From: Luteimicrobium xylanilyticum
Lineage (GTDB): Bacteria; Actinomycetota; Actinomycetes; Actinomycetales; Cellulomonadaceae
Assembly: GCF_009429125.1 (NCBI RefSeq)
Contig: NZ_CP045529.1
Location: forward strand, 3,410,001-3,474,000
Length of the DNA stretch: 64,000 bases
Reading direction: 5' to 3'
Shown here: piece after piece, positions 16,787-24,424 of the stretch
How the letters are laid out: the number at the start of each line of letters is the position of its first letter
How positions within the stretch are numbered: the first letter of the stretch is position 1
Position numbers and translations under genes: made by a program
Notes under the pieces: model-generated
The model's input: only the letters and a program-made list of their open reading frames with translations
What the model was told of the DNA's origin: nothing
Database searches by the model: none

Positions 16787-17346
16787 AGCGGCAGCCCGTA
16801 CTGCTCGGCGACGCCCACGATCCCGGCCGCGTATCCCTGCCCGACGACCTTGAACTTCCAGCCCCCTCGGTGCCGGTAGACCTCGCCGAGCACGACGGCC
16901 GTCTCGGGTCCGAACCCGGGCGCGAGGTCTTCGGACGTGACGATGCCCGCGCCGGTGGCGCCGTCGAGCACGCGGACGACACAACGCCTGAGCTGGCCGA
17001 GCGTGCGGCGCCGCGGGCCGCCCTCGCTGAGGTAGAGCACGACGACGATGCGCTCGACGGCGGCGGGCACCTGGTCGAGGTCGATCTCGAGCTGCTCGGT
17101 GTCGTCCCCCAGCGCGGCGTCGACGGCCGCGACCGACAGGTCGGACGAGACGACCTGCTGGAAGAAGACGAAGTCCTCGGCGGACGTCGCACGACCGTCC
17201 GGCCCGCAGAGGATCGCCGCGAGCACGAGGTTGTCGTCGAGCGCGTGCTCGCCGCCCGCGTCCCACGCGGTCCCGACGACGAGCGTCCGCAGCCCCGGGA
17301 TCTCCTTGGTGAGCGCGACGTTCGCGCCGCGCATGAGGCCGCTCAC
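16783..17346 (-). CDS. Divergent TerD family protein (TerD-C) with degenerate Ca2+ loop
   Basis: 187 aa; GTG 17346 overlaps the upstream stop. It keeps the TerD frame: 'RGANVALTKEIPGLRTLVVGTAWD', 'DDNLVLAAILCG', 'DFVFFQQVVS', 'VGQGYAAGIVGVAEQYGLPL'. The 'GDNxTGxGDGDDE' loop of its paralogs is replaced by 'VDAALGDDTEQLEI', so the calcium site is at least partly lost. This may be a structural partner in a TerD hetero-oligomer. It is translationally coupled on both sides, which fits complex formation in fixed proportions. Confidence 0.82.
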   Translation of the reverse strand: MSGLMRGANVALTKEIPGLRTLVVGTAWDAGGEHALDDNLVLAAILCGPDGRATSAEDFVFFQQVVSSDLSVAAVDAALGDDTEQLEIDLDQVPAAVERIVVVLYLSEGGPRRRTLGQLRRCVVRVLDGATGAGIVTSEDLAPGFGPETAVVLGEVYRHRGGWKFKVVGQGYAAGIVGVAEQYGLPL

Positions 17347-17855
17347 CGGTCCGCCTCCATGAGGTCGGCGCCCGTGAACCGGGCACGCAGGAAGATGCCC
17401 TGCGCCTCGACGGCGCGCAGGTCGTCGTCGCGGAGCGCGTCGACCGACTCGCGGACGGCCGCGAGGATCGTGCCGAGCTGCTCGACGAGCGCCGCCTCGA
17501 GCCGCTCGTGGTCCGCGCCGGCCACGCCGCGGGCCGCCGCGTGCCGGCGCAGCGACGTCGGGACGTAGTCGGTCAGGACGGCGTGCAGGGCGACCCGGCC
17601 GTGGATGTTCATCCCGGTCGGGGCGGTCTCGGCCCGGCGTAGCGCCTCGGCCGCGAGGTCCGTGATGCGGCGCGCCACCACGACCGCCTCGGTCGGCAGC
17701 GTCCCCGCCTCGGCGTCGACCTGCGCGACGAGCGCCGCGACGTGCCCGTGCAGCGCGTCGACCGAGTCGGGTGCCGCGTCCGCGCGCACCGGCACGCCGG
17801 ACACCGCGTCGTCGGACGACGACCCGGTGATCCGGTCGAGCCAGCGCGGCGGCAC
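17343..17855 (-). CDS. Uncharacterised helical protein coupled to TelA
   Basis: 170 aa from GTG 17855, 7 bp after the telA stop; it ends overlapping TerD-C by 4 bp. It is mostly helical: 'DSVDALHGHVAALVAQVDAEAG', 'VVVARRITDLAAEALRRAET', 'LEAALVEQLGTILAAVRESVDAL', and has no membrane segment. It may be a coiled-coil partner of TelA, which is itself long and helical. I do not recognise the family. In-frame readings further upstream run inside telA, so the GTG at 17855 is the only sensible start. Confidence 0.65.
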   Translation of the reverse strand: MPPRWLDRITGSSSDDAVSGVPVRADAAPDSVDALHGHVAALVAQVDAEAGTLPTEAVVVARRITDLAAEALRRAETAPTGMNIHGRVALHAVLTDYVPTSLRRHAAARGVAGADHERLEAALVEQLGTILAAVRESVDALRDDDLRAVEAQGIFLRARFTGADLMEADR

Positions 17856-17862
17856 CGCGGCC

Positions 17863-19044
17863 TCAGGCCTCGATCGAACGGCGCGCGCGGTCCACGTACG
17901 GCTTGGCGCGCTCGACCTGCTGCTCGAGCTGGGTGATGGTCGTCGCCATCGCCTCGGTGGCCTGGCCGCGGAACGTGTCGATCGCGTCCATGGTCGCGAA
18001 CACGTTCTCGAACGCTGCCTGCAGCTTGTCGATCTCGATGGTGCTCTCGGCGGCCTGCTGCTGGATCGCGGCGCCCTGCTGGCGCAGCTGCAGCGACGTG
18101 GCCTCGATGAGGCTGCTGGTGGTCGAGTTGAGGGCGTTGATCTGGTCGAGCACGAGCTTCTGCTGGCCGAGGGCCTGCGACACGATGACCGCGGTCCGCA
18201 GGGCGGCGACCGTCGTGGTCTGCGCGCGGTCGACGCCACGGATGAGCTCGAGGTTGTTCTTGCGGATGAGGTCCATGGCCAGGTAGCCCTGGACGGACAC
18301 CGCGGCCTGCGTCATGAGGTCCTGGTGGCGCTGGCGCACCGCGAACAGCACGTCGGACTTCATGGCCTCCGCGGTCTCGCTGTCGCCTGCGGCCTCGGTC
18401 TGTGCGATCTTCTCGACGACCGCCGCGTCGAGCGCCTCGAGCTCGACCTTGAGCTCGCCGAGGCGGTTCATGGTCTCCCAGAGCTGGTTGCGCTCGACCT
18501 CGATGGCCGCGTTGTCCTTGCGCAGCTCGTCCTGGCCGGCCGACAGCGCGCGGATGATCGCGTCGAGGTGGGCCTGGGCCGACTTGTACTTCTGAAAGTA
18601 CCGGTCGATCTTGTTGCCGCCGGGGATGAACTTGAGGACCTTCTTGACGCCCTTGAGGTCCGCCCGCGTCGGGTCGAGCTCGGTGACGGTGATGCGCAGG
18701 TCGACGAGCGTCTTGGAGACCTTGCCCTGCGGGCTCGAGTCGCTGCTCGCGGCGGCGGGGCGGTCGAGCATGCGGTTGGAGGCGCCTGCCGACTGGCGCA
18801 CCTCCTTGTCGCCGATGCTCCCGATCTTCGCGACCTCCTGCGAGAACTGCGGGGAGCGCGCGTCGAGCGCGGACAGGCGCTCGACGACGGCCGCGGCCTT
18901 GCGCTCGGCCTCCGTCAGCTGCTCGACGGCCTTGCCCTGGTTGGCGGACGCGATGGTCGCGACGGCCTGCTCGGGCGTCACGAGCGGCGCGGGCTGCGGC
19001 GGCTCGAGCACGAGGACGGGGGCGGAGTCGGCGGTCGTCGTCAT
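17863..19044 (-). CDS. telA: TelA/KlaA toxic anion resistance protein
   Basis: 393 aa, ATG 19044, near the family's usual 370-400. After a 40-residue Pro-rich start the whole protein is helical with long coiled-coil segments ('LSAGQDELRKDNAAIEVERNQ', 'EKIAQTEAAGDSETAEAM'). Recognisable TelA segments include 'FIPGGNKIDRYFQKYKSAQ', 'VQGYLAMDLIRKNNLELIRGV' and 'ALRTAVIVSQALGQQKLVLDQINALN'. TelA/KlaA proteins were found through tellurite resistance on plasmid RK2 and occur in Ter modules; the mechanism is unknown, probably membrane-associated stress sensing. It lies between the DUF475 gene (75 bp upstream) and its small helical partner. Confidence 0.93.
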   Translation of the reverse strand: MTTTADSAPVLVLEPPQPAPLVTPEQAVATIASANQGKAVEQLTEAERKAAAVVERLSALDARSPQFSQEVAKIGSIGDKEVRQSAGASNRMLDRPAAASSDSSPQGKVSKTLVDLRITVTELDPTRADLKGVKKVLKFIPGGNKIDRYFQKYKSAQAHLDAIIRALSAGQDELRKDNAAIEVERNQLWETMNRLGELKVELEALDAAVVEKIAQTEAAGDSETAEAMKSDVLFAVRQRHQDLMTQAAVSVQGYLAMDLIRKNNLELIRGVDRAQTTTVAALRTAVIVSQALGQQKLVLDQINALNSTTSSLIEATSLQLRQQGAAIQQQAAESTIEIDKLQAAFENVFATMDAIDTFRGQATEAMATTITQLEQQVERAKPYVDRARRSIEA

Positions 19045-19119
19045 GACGTGTCCTTCCGGGAGGGGCTCGGGCGGTTCTCGGGAAGCGCGGGCGGACGCCG
19101 ACTGCGGCGCCCGCCGAGA

Positions 19120-20286
19120 TCAGTCGTCGGTGGCGGAGTGCGACGCGAAGATGCCGGGCGCGGGGGCGTCGGCTCCGGCGCCGCTCGCGGCGATCTCTGC
19201 GAGCTCGGCCTCCTCGCGCCGGTTGGCGGACACCGACGTGAGGATCGCGGCGACGATGAACGCGATGCCGACGAGCCCGATCACCACGTCGGGGATCTCG
19301 ACCTTGAGCGTCACGACGAGCAGCAGCGCAAGGGCCCCGATGGCCCAGTGGGCGCCGTGCTCGAGGAAGCGGTACTCGGCGAGCGTCCCCTGGCGGACGA
19401 GGTACACGGTCATCGACCGCACGAACAGCGCGCCGACGCCGAGGCCCAGGGCGATGATCACCGGGTCGGGGGTGATCGCGAACGCACCGATCACGCCGTC
19501 GAAGCTGAACGACGCGTCGAGGACCTCGAGGAACACGAAGAGCGAGAACGCGGCCTTGCCGGCGAGCGCGACCTGCGCGCCGAGACCGGGGCCCTCCTCG
19601 GCGCCCGACTCGGCGAGCGCCTCGGCCTTCTCGGCCTCCTTCTCCTCCATCACGGACGCGAGCCCGTTGACCGCCAGGTAGATCACGAGACCGAGGAGGC
19701 CAGCGAAGAGCACGGTGGCCTGCTCGTCGCCGTGCACGAGCGCCTGCGACGCGACGAGGAGGACCACCGCGGCGACGATGACGCTGAGCTGGTCGAGCCG
19801 GCCGACCTTCAGCAGCGGCTTCTCGATCCACGACAGCCAGGTCGAGTCGCGCTCGGTGTCGAACAGGAAGTCGAGGAACAGCATGAGCAGGAAGATCCCG
19901 CCGAACGCGGCGATCGCGGGGTGCGCCTGGTTGAGGATGTAACCGTAGGTGCCCGCCGTGTCGGGGTCGCCCTTCTCGAGCGCGAGGCGGATCGCCTCGG
20001 CCGGGCTCACGCTGCCGGTGAGGCAGACGATCACGAACGGGAACACGAGGCGCATCCCGACGACCGCGACGAGCACGCCGACCGTGAGGAAGATGCGCTG
20101 CCAGGCGTCGTTGAGCCGGGCCAGGTACTTGGCGTTGACGGCCGCGTTGTCGAACGAGAAGACGATCTCGACGACGATGAGGATGGCGGCCAGCCAGACG
20201 GCGCCCCACCCCTGGTAGACGAACGCGACCGCGAGCGCGGCCAGCATCACCACGAGGTCCCACTTGAAGTGGCGGAGGGTGTGCAC
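19120..20286 (-). CDS. DUF475 / TerC-like integral membrane protein
   Basis: 388 aa from GTG 20286 with AGAAGAGAA upstream. About nine membrane helices. The acidic motifs 'VVEIVFSFDNAAVNAKYL' (residues about 38-55) and 'FVFLEVLDASFSFDGVIGAF' (about 235-254) match the TerC/DUF475 superfamily, where such Asp residues are thought to bind or move metal ions (TerC relatives export Mn2+). The last 35 residues are a polar tail. As the TerC component it would be the membrane anchor of the TerD-TelA system. It lies second in the operon, 74 bp after TerD-D. Confidence 0.9.
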   Translation of the reverse strand: MHTLRHFKWDLVVMLAALAVAFVYQGWGAVWLAAILIVVEIVFSFDNAAVNAKYLARLNDAWQRIFLTVGVLVAVVGMRLVFPFVIVCLTGSVSPAEAIRLALEKGDPDTAGTYGYILNQAHPAIAAFGGIFLLMLFLDFLFDTERDSTWLSWIEKPLLKVGRLDQLSVIVAAVVLLVASQALVHGDEQATVLFAGLLGLVIYLAVNGLASVMEEKEAEKAEALAESGAEEGPGLGAQVALAGKAAFSLFVFLEVLDASFSFDGVIGAFAITPDPVIIALGLGVGALFVRSMTVYLVRQGTLAEYRFLEHGAHWAIGALALLLVVTLKVEIPDVVIGLVGIAFIVAAILTSVSANRREEAELAEIAASGAGADAPAPGIFASHSATDD

Positions 20287-20360
20287 GGGGTTCTCTTCTC
20301 TGCCGTTGCGGTGGGTCCCGGCGGCGACGGTGGAACGGGTGGTGAGGCGGCGGCGGGGGG

Positions 20361-20948
20361 TCAGCCGGCCTGGAGGCCGTAGTCCCGGATCACGCCTGCG
20401 AGGCCGGACGAGTAGCCCTGCCCGATCGCGCGGAACTTCCAGTCGCCGCCGTGCTTGTAGACCTCGCCGAACACGAGCGCCGTCTCGGTCGAGGCGTCCT
20501 CACCGAGGTCGAACACGACGACCTTGGAGTCGTCGGTCGGGTCGTCGCCGTCGAAGACGCGGATGTACGCGTCGGAGACCTGCCCGAAGTTCTGGCCGCG
20601 CCGGTCGGCGTCGTGGATGCTCGCGAGGAACACGACGCGCGCGACACCGGGCTCGACGGCGGCGAGGTCGAGGGTGATCTGCTCGTCGTCTCCGTCGCCC
20701 GCGCCGGTGCGGTTGTCGCCCTGGTGCACGACGGCGCCGCTCGGGTCCTGCAGGTTGTTGTAGAAGACGAAGTGCTCGTCGGAGAGCGCGTGCCCGTTCG
20801 CGTCGACGAGGATCGCGGAGGCGTCGAGGTCGAAGTCGACGCCGTCGGTGACGCGCGGGTTCCAGCCGAGCCCGACGACCGCGTGGGTCAGGCCGGGTGC
20901 GACCTTGTCGAGGGAGATGTTGCCGCCCTTGGCAAGGTTCACGGCCAT
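20361..20948 (-). CDS. terD: TerD family protein (TerD-D), first gene of the Ter operon
   Basis: 195 aa from ATG 20948 behind GGAGGACC. Motifs: 'MAVNLAKGGNISLDKVAPGL', 'DFDLDASAILVDANG', 'YNNLQDPSGAVVHQGDNRTG' then 'AGDGDDEQI', 'NFGQVSDAYIRVFDGDD', 'GQGYSSGLAGVIRDYGL'. It is the near twin of TerD-B. As the first gene it is probably the most expressed. Upstream, 20949-21305 is a 357-bp gap shared with the divergent Hsp20 gene, which must hold the Ter promoter. I could not pick one hexamer pair there with confidence. Confidence 0.93.
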   Translation of the reverse strand: MAVNLAKGGNISLDKVAPGLTHAVVGLGWNPRVTDGVDFDLDASAILVDANGHALSDEHFVFYNNLQDPSGAVVHQGDNRTGAGDGDDEQITLDLAAVEPGVARVVFLASIHDADRRGQNFGQVSDAYIRVFDGDDPTDDSKVVVFDLGEDASTETALVFGEVYKHGGDWKFRAIGQGYSSGLAGVIRDYGLQAG

Positions 20949-21305
20949 GCTGGTCCTCCGTCTGACGCCTGGCGTCGGTCTCGCTCGAGAAGGGCGGGAC
21001 GCGAACGCGGCAAACCGCGCGAAGCACCTGTCTCCGGCGTTCCCCCCTAGTGGTCGCTCAACGTACCAGCAGGGTCGTAACCGTCACAAGGACAGATCGT
21101 CCGTCATATCCGCTTTCTGGGTGACTTTTCTCCCGACGTTCTCCTAGCCCAGGTCAACGGGCGCCCAGACGGAGGTTGGCAGACTCCGACCTGCGCACCA
21201 GGCACGTTCGTCCTGGGCGTACACGAACCGGGATTGAGCGGCCTCGGCTCAAGGTTGTGCTGGTCAGACGGGGACCACCGGGCCCCCAGCACGAAGGAGA
21301 CCACC
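20949..21305. other. Intergenic region between the Ter operon and hsp20
   Basis: 357 bp without a gene. The part at about 21040-21140 is locally AT-richer than the flanks ('GTCATATCCGCTTTCTGGGTGACTTTT' region) and likely holds the start sites for the leftward Ter operon. The right end holds the HAIR operator (21233-21253) and the hsp20 ribosome site GAAGGAG (21293-21299). I saw no further repeat. Confidence 0.6.
21233..21253 (+). promoter_or_regulatory. HAIR operator (HspR binding site) of hsp20
   Basis: ATTGAGC (21233-21239), 7 nt, GCTCAAG (21247-21253). This fits the HspR-associated inverted repeat consensus CTTGAGT-N7-ACTCAAG in arm sequence and exact spacing, with one mismatch at each outer/inner pair. 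HspR represses dnaK, clpB and hsp20 genes in actinobacteria. The site lies 53 bp upstream of the ATG. Confidence 0.8.
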
Positions 21306-21800
21306 ATGACCACCACACGCACCGGCTTCACCGACGTCGACCGGCTGGTCCGGGACCTGTGGACCACCCGCACCGCACGTCCGGCCGCCCGGCCCGAGAC
21401 CGGCTTCTCCCCCGCCGCGGACGTCTACCGCGACGGCGACGACCTCGTCGCCCGCTTCGACCTGCCGGGCGTCGACCCGGCGAGCGACGTGTCGGTCGAG
21501 GTCCAGGGCCGCCGGCTCGTCGTGTCGGGCGAGCGCAAGGACACCCGGACGGGCAGCGCGGAGGGGGCCCGGGTCCGCGAGACCCGTTACGGATCGTTCC
21601 GCCGCGTCGTCACGCTGCCCCGCACCGCGTCGGGCGAGGACGTGTCCGCCCGGTACGACGCCGGCGTCCTCACCGTCACGGTCGGCGGCGTGCTCGCCGG
21701 ACCGGCCACGCACCGCGTGACCGTCGAGTCGGGCCCCGCGCCCGTCGTCGAGCACGCGGAGACCGCTCCCGAGGAGAGCGCCGAGGAGGCCCAGGCCTGA
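21306..21800 (+). CDS. hsp20: Hsp20/alpha-crystallin small heat-shock protein
   Basis: 164 aa from ATG 21306 with GAAGGAG upstream. The alpha-crystallin domain (about 35-130) shows 'SPAADVYRDGDDLVARFDLPGVDP', 'RRLVVSGERK', 'GSFRRVVTLP' and the closing 'ARYDAGVLTVTVGG' (G-V-L hydrophobic patch). It is an ATP-independent holdase forming oligomers; the acidic C-terminal tail 'EESAEEAQA' is a solubiliser. The Ile-x-Ile/Val dimer-capping motif of many relatives is not obvious. Probably repressed by HspR through the HAIR site and released on heat shock. Confidence 0.93.
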   Translation: MTTTRTGFTDVDRLVRDLWTTRTARPAARPETGFSPAADVYRDGDDLVARFDLPGVDPASDVSVEVQGRRLVVSGERKDTRTGSAEGARVRETRYGSFRRVVTLPRTASGEDVSARYDAGVLTVTVGGVLAGPATHRVTVESGPAPVVEHAETAPEESAEEAQA

Positions 21801-21921
21801 CCGCCCGACGTCGCGGGGGCCCGGTAGGCGTGCCGGCCGGGCCCTCGCCGTGTGACGCACGACACACGACGACCCGCGCCCCCGCGGGAAACGTCGCCCC
21901 GGTCGCGTGGTTGCCAGGAGT

Positions 21922-22863
21922 ATGACTCAGCCCACGCGCACGCAGCTCACCTTCGGCCCGCTCGTCCTCGGCGGCAACGTCTTCGGCTGGACCACCGACC
22001 GGGACGAGGGGTTCCGCGTCCTCGACGCGTTCGTCGACGGCGGCGGGCGGTCGATCGACACGGCCGACGTCTACCCCGCCTGGGTCCCGGGCAACTCCGG
22101 CGGCGAGTCGGAGGCGATCATCGGCGAGTGGCTCGTGTCCCGCGGCAACCGGGACCGCGTCGAGATCGCCACCAAGGTCTACTCGCTCGCTGCCCGCCCC
22201 GGCCTGTCCCCCGCGAACATCAGGGCCGCCGTCGAGGACTCGCTGCGCCGCCTGCGGACCGACCGTCTCGACCTCTACTACGCCCACCGCGACGACGCCG
22301 ACGTCGCGCAGGAGGAGTACCTCGCGGCGTTCGACGCGCTCGTCCGCGAGGGCAAGGTGCGCGAGCTCGGGGCGTCGAACTTCACCGCGGACCGGCTCGT
22401 GTCCGCCGCGAAGATCGCCGAGACGGAGGGCCTGACCCCGTTCACGGTCGCGCAGGACCGCTGGTCGCTCGTCGAGCGAGGCATCGAGGACGAGCTGGTC
22501 CCCACGCTCCGCGACCTCGGCGTCGTCGAGGCGCCCTACTCCTCGCTCGCGTCCGGGTTCCTCAGCGGCAAGTACCGCCCGGGGGCGAACGTGGAGTCGG
22601 CGCGCGCCCACGCCGCCGGGAAGTACCTCGACGACCCTCGCGCGCTCGCCCTCCTGCCCGTGCTCGACGACGTCGCCGCGGCCCACGGGACGAGCGTCGC
22701 CGCGGTCGCGCTCGCCTGGCTGCGGCAGCAGGACGTCGTCGCCGCGCCGATCGCGAGCGGCCGCACGGTCGAGCAGGTGGAAGCGCTGCTCGCCTCCGCG
22801 CGCGTCGAGCTGTCGGACGACGAGCTCGCGCAGCTGTCGGGAGCCACCCCGCCGCTGGCGTGA
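21922..22863 (+). CDS. Aldo/keto reductase (AKR, YajO/AKR11-like)
   Basis: 313 aa, ATG 21922 behind CCAGGAG. TIM-barrel AKR with the catalytic Asp/Tyr in 'IDTADVYPAW', Lys in 'EIATKVYS', His in 'DLYYAHRDD', and the NADPH end 'PIASGRTVEQVEALLASARVEL'. It reduces aldehydes or ketones with NADPH. It stands alone: 121 bp after hsp20 and ending 17 bp before the convergent TetR gene. Different from the AKR at 23581, which belongs to another subfamily. The substrate cannot be deduced. Confidence 0.9.
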   Translation: MTQPTRTQLTFGPLVLGGNVFGWTTDRDEGFRVLDAFVDGGGRSIDTADVYPAWVPGNSGGESEAIIGEWLVSRGNRDRVEIATKVYSLAARPGLSPANIRAAVEDSLRRLRTDRLDLYYAHRDDADVAQEEYLAAFDALVREGKVRELGASNFTADRLVSAAKIAETEGLTPFTVAQDRWSLVERGIEDELVPTLRDLGVVEAPYSSLASGFLSGKYRPGANVESARAHAAGKYLDDPRALALLPVLDDVAAAHGTSVAAVALAWLRQQDVVAAPIASGRTVEQVEALLASARVELSDDELAQLSGATPPLA

Positions 22864-22880
22864 GGCGCCCGTAAACGCCC

Positions 22881-23504
22881 CTACGGGCCGGCGGCCGGCG
22901 GGGTGGTCGACGGCAGGACGAGCGCGAGGATCTCGTCGACGACCTGTTCGTCGAGCGGTGCCCGCGTGAGCCACGCGCGGTGGTACAGCGGTGCGAAGAG
23001 AAGATCGACGACGACCTCGACGTCGACGTCGGGCCGAACCTCCCCGCGCGCGACGCCTTCGTCCAGGATCGTGGCGGCAGCGGCGCGGCGCGGCGCCAGC
23101 CAGTGGTCGAAGAACGCGTGCCGCACGTCCTCGCGGGTGAGGGCGCCGGCGGCCAGCGCCCGCAGCGGAGCGCCGGTCGCGGCGTCCGAGAGTACTCGTG
23201 CGCCGTCGACCAGGTGCCGGCGCAGGCGGGCGACCGTCTCCTCCCCCGCACTCACCTCGATCGTCCAACGTGCGCCGTCGAGCAGTGCGTCGAGCAGCAG
23301 GACCTGGGGAGAGTCCCACCACCGGTAGAGGGTGGTGCGACTCACACCTGCTTCGCGTGCGATGCGCTCGAACGTGACGTCGATGCCGCTCTGAGCAGCG
23401 AGATCGGCGGCGGTCTGCAGCACCCGCGCACGGAGCTGGTCGTCACGGGGGCGCCCGCGACCGCGCCGGGGCGCGGGGTCGGGGGCTTGCGCTTTAGTGG
23501 ACAC
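22881..23504 (-). CDS. TetR/AcrR family repressor
   Basis: 207 aa from GTG 23504. The N-terminal helix-turn-helix is clear: 'RARVLQTAADLAAQSGIDVTFERIAREAGVSRTTLYRWW' spans about residues 25-63. The C-terminal ligand domain is of the TetR_C type with 'LRALAAGALTREDVRHAFFDHW' and 'VDVEVVVDLLFAPLYHRAWL'. It is divergent from the AKR-AEC-ALS operon; the 76-bp gap holds one 17-bp palindrome. It likely represses that operon and itself and responds to a substrate of the carrier or reductase. The inducer is unknown. Confidence 0.9.
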   Translation of the reverse strand: MSTKAQAPDPAPRRGRGRPRDDQLRARVLQTAADLAAQSGIDVTFERIAREAGVSRTTLYRWWDSPQVLLLDALLDGARWTIEVSAGEETVARLRRHLVDGARVLSDAATGAPLRALAAGALTREDVRHAFFDHWLAPRRAAAATILDEGVARGEVRPDVDVEVVVDLLFAPLYHRAWLTRAPLDEQVVDEILALVLPSTTPPAAGP

Positions 23505-23525
23505 GTCGTACCGTTAAAGATATCG

Positions 23526-23542
23526 AGTACACAGTGTTCACT
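23526..23542 (+). promoter_or_regulatory. 17-bp palindromic operator between tetR and the AKR operon
   Basis: AGTACACAGTGTTCACT reads AGT-nn-ACA-n-TGT-nn-ACT, symmetrical in all six-base arms' fixed positions. It abuts TATAAC (23542-23547), a good -10 for the rightward operon, and on the other strand lies just upstream of TATCTT (23523-23518), a possible -10 for tetR. One bound TetR dimer could block both promoters. Confidence 0.65.
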
Positions 23543-23580
23543 ATAACGACCTCGGCACGCCGCCCGAAGGAGCCACGCTC

Positions 23581-24420
23581 ATGACATCCGCCCTCACCCG
23601 CACCTCGCACGACGGCCTCACGCTGCCCGCGATCGGCTTCGGGACCTACCAGCTCCGCGGCCAGGCCGGGGCACGCACGGTCGGCACCGCGCTCGCGAAC
23701 GGCTACACGCTCCTCGACTCGGCGGTCGGCTACGAGAACGAGGGGGCCGTCGGACGCGCCGTCCGCGAGACGAACGTGCCGCGGGACCAGGTGGTGGTGA
23801 CCTCGAAGCTCCCCGGCCGCCACCACGCCCACGACGACGCCCTCGCGACGATCGAGGAGAGCGTCTACCGCACCGGGCTGGAGCGCGTGGACCTGTACCT
23901 GATCCACTGGCCGAACCCGCGCATCGGCAAGTACGTGGAGGCGTGGGAGGCGCTCGTCGAAGCGCGTGAACGCGGCCTCGTGGGCGCGATCGGCGTCTCG
24001 AACTTCCTGCCGGAGCACCTCGAGGCGGTCGAACGCGCGACCGGGGTCCGCCCGAGCGTCAACCAGATCGAGCTCCACCCGTACTTCCCCCAGACGGAGC
24101 TCCTCGCCCACCACCGTGCGCTCGGAATCCTCACCGAGGCCTGGAGCCCCCTCGGCCGCGCGAGCGAGATGCTCCACGACCCGGTGATCGGCGAGATCGC
24201 GGAAGCGCACGCCGCCAGCCCCGTCCGTACGGTCCTCGCCTGGCACGTCGCCGTCGGGGCCATCCCGCTCCCCAAGGCCAGCAGCCCCGAGAGGCAGCGC
24301 GACAACCTGGCTGCGCCCGACCTCGTCCTCGACGAGGACGAGGTCGCCCGGATCACCGCGCTGGGACGTCCCGACGGTCGCACGGCGAACCAGGACCCCG
24401 CCGTCTACGAAGAGCTGTGA
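23581..24420 (+). CDS. Aldo/keto reductase, 2,5-diketo-D-gluconate reductase type
   Basis: 279 aa, ATG 23581 behind GAAGGAGCC. The full AKR tetrad is visible: 'TLLDSAVGYENEGAVG' (Asp, Tyr), 'VVVTSKLPG' (Lys), 'DLYLIHWPNP' (His). The NADPH pocket is 'AIPLPKASSPERQRDNL'. This subfamily reduces small carbonyls such as diketogluconate, methylglyoxal and diacetyl. It is the first gene of an operon with an AEC carrier (4 bp away) and an acetolactate synthase. With acetolactate as neighbour product, acetoin or diacetyl are plausible substrates, but this is inference only. Confidence 0.9.
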   Translation: MTSALTRTSHDGLTLPAIGFGTYQLRGQAGARTVGTALANGYTLLDSAVGYENEGAVGRAVRETNVPRDQVVVTSKLPGRHHAHDDALATIEESVYRTGLERVDLYLIHWPNPRIGKYVEAWEALVEARERGLVGAIGVSNFLPEHLEAVERATGVRPSVNQIELHPYFPQTELLAHHRALGILTEAWSPLGRASEMLHDPVIGEIAEAHAASPVRTVLAWHVAVGAIPLPKASSPERQRDNLAAPDLVLDEDEVARITALGRPDGRTANQDPAVYEEL

Positions 24421-24424
24421 AGTC

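Noticed and set aside
20949-21150. A SigR/SigH-type GGAA...GTT stress promoter for the Ter operon
   Set aside because: GGAAC and GTT on the minus strand are about 23 nt apart, outside the 17-19 nt spacing.
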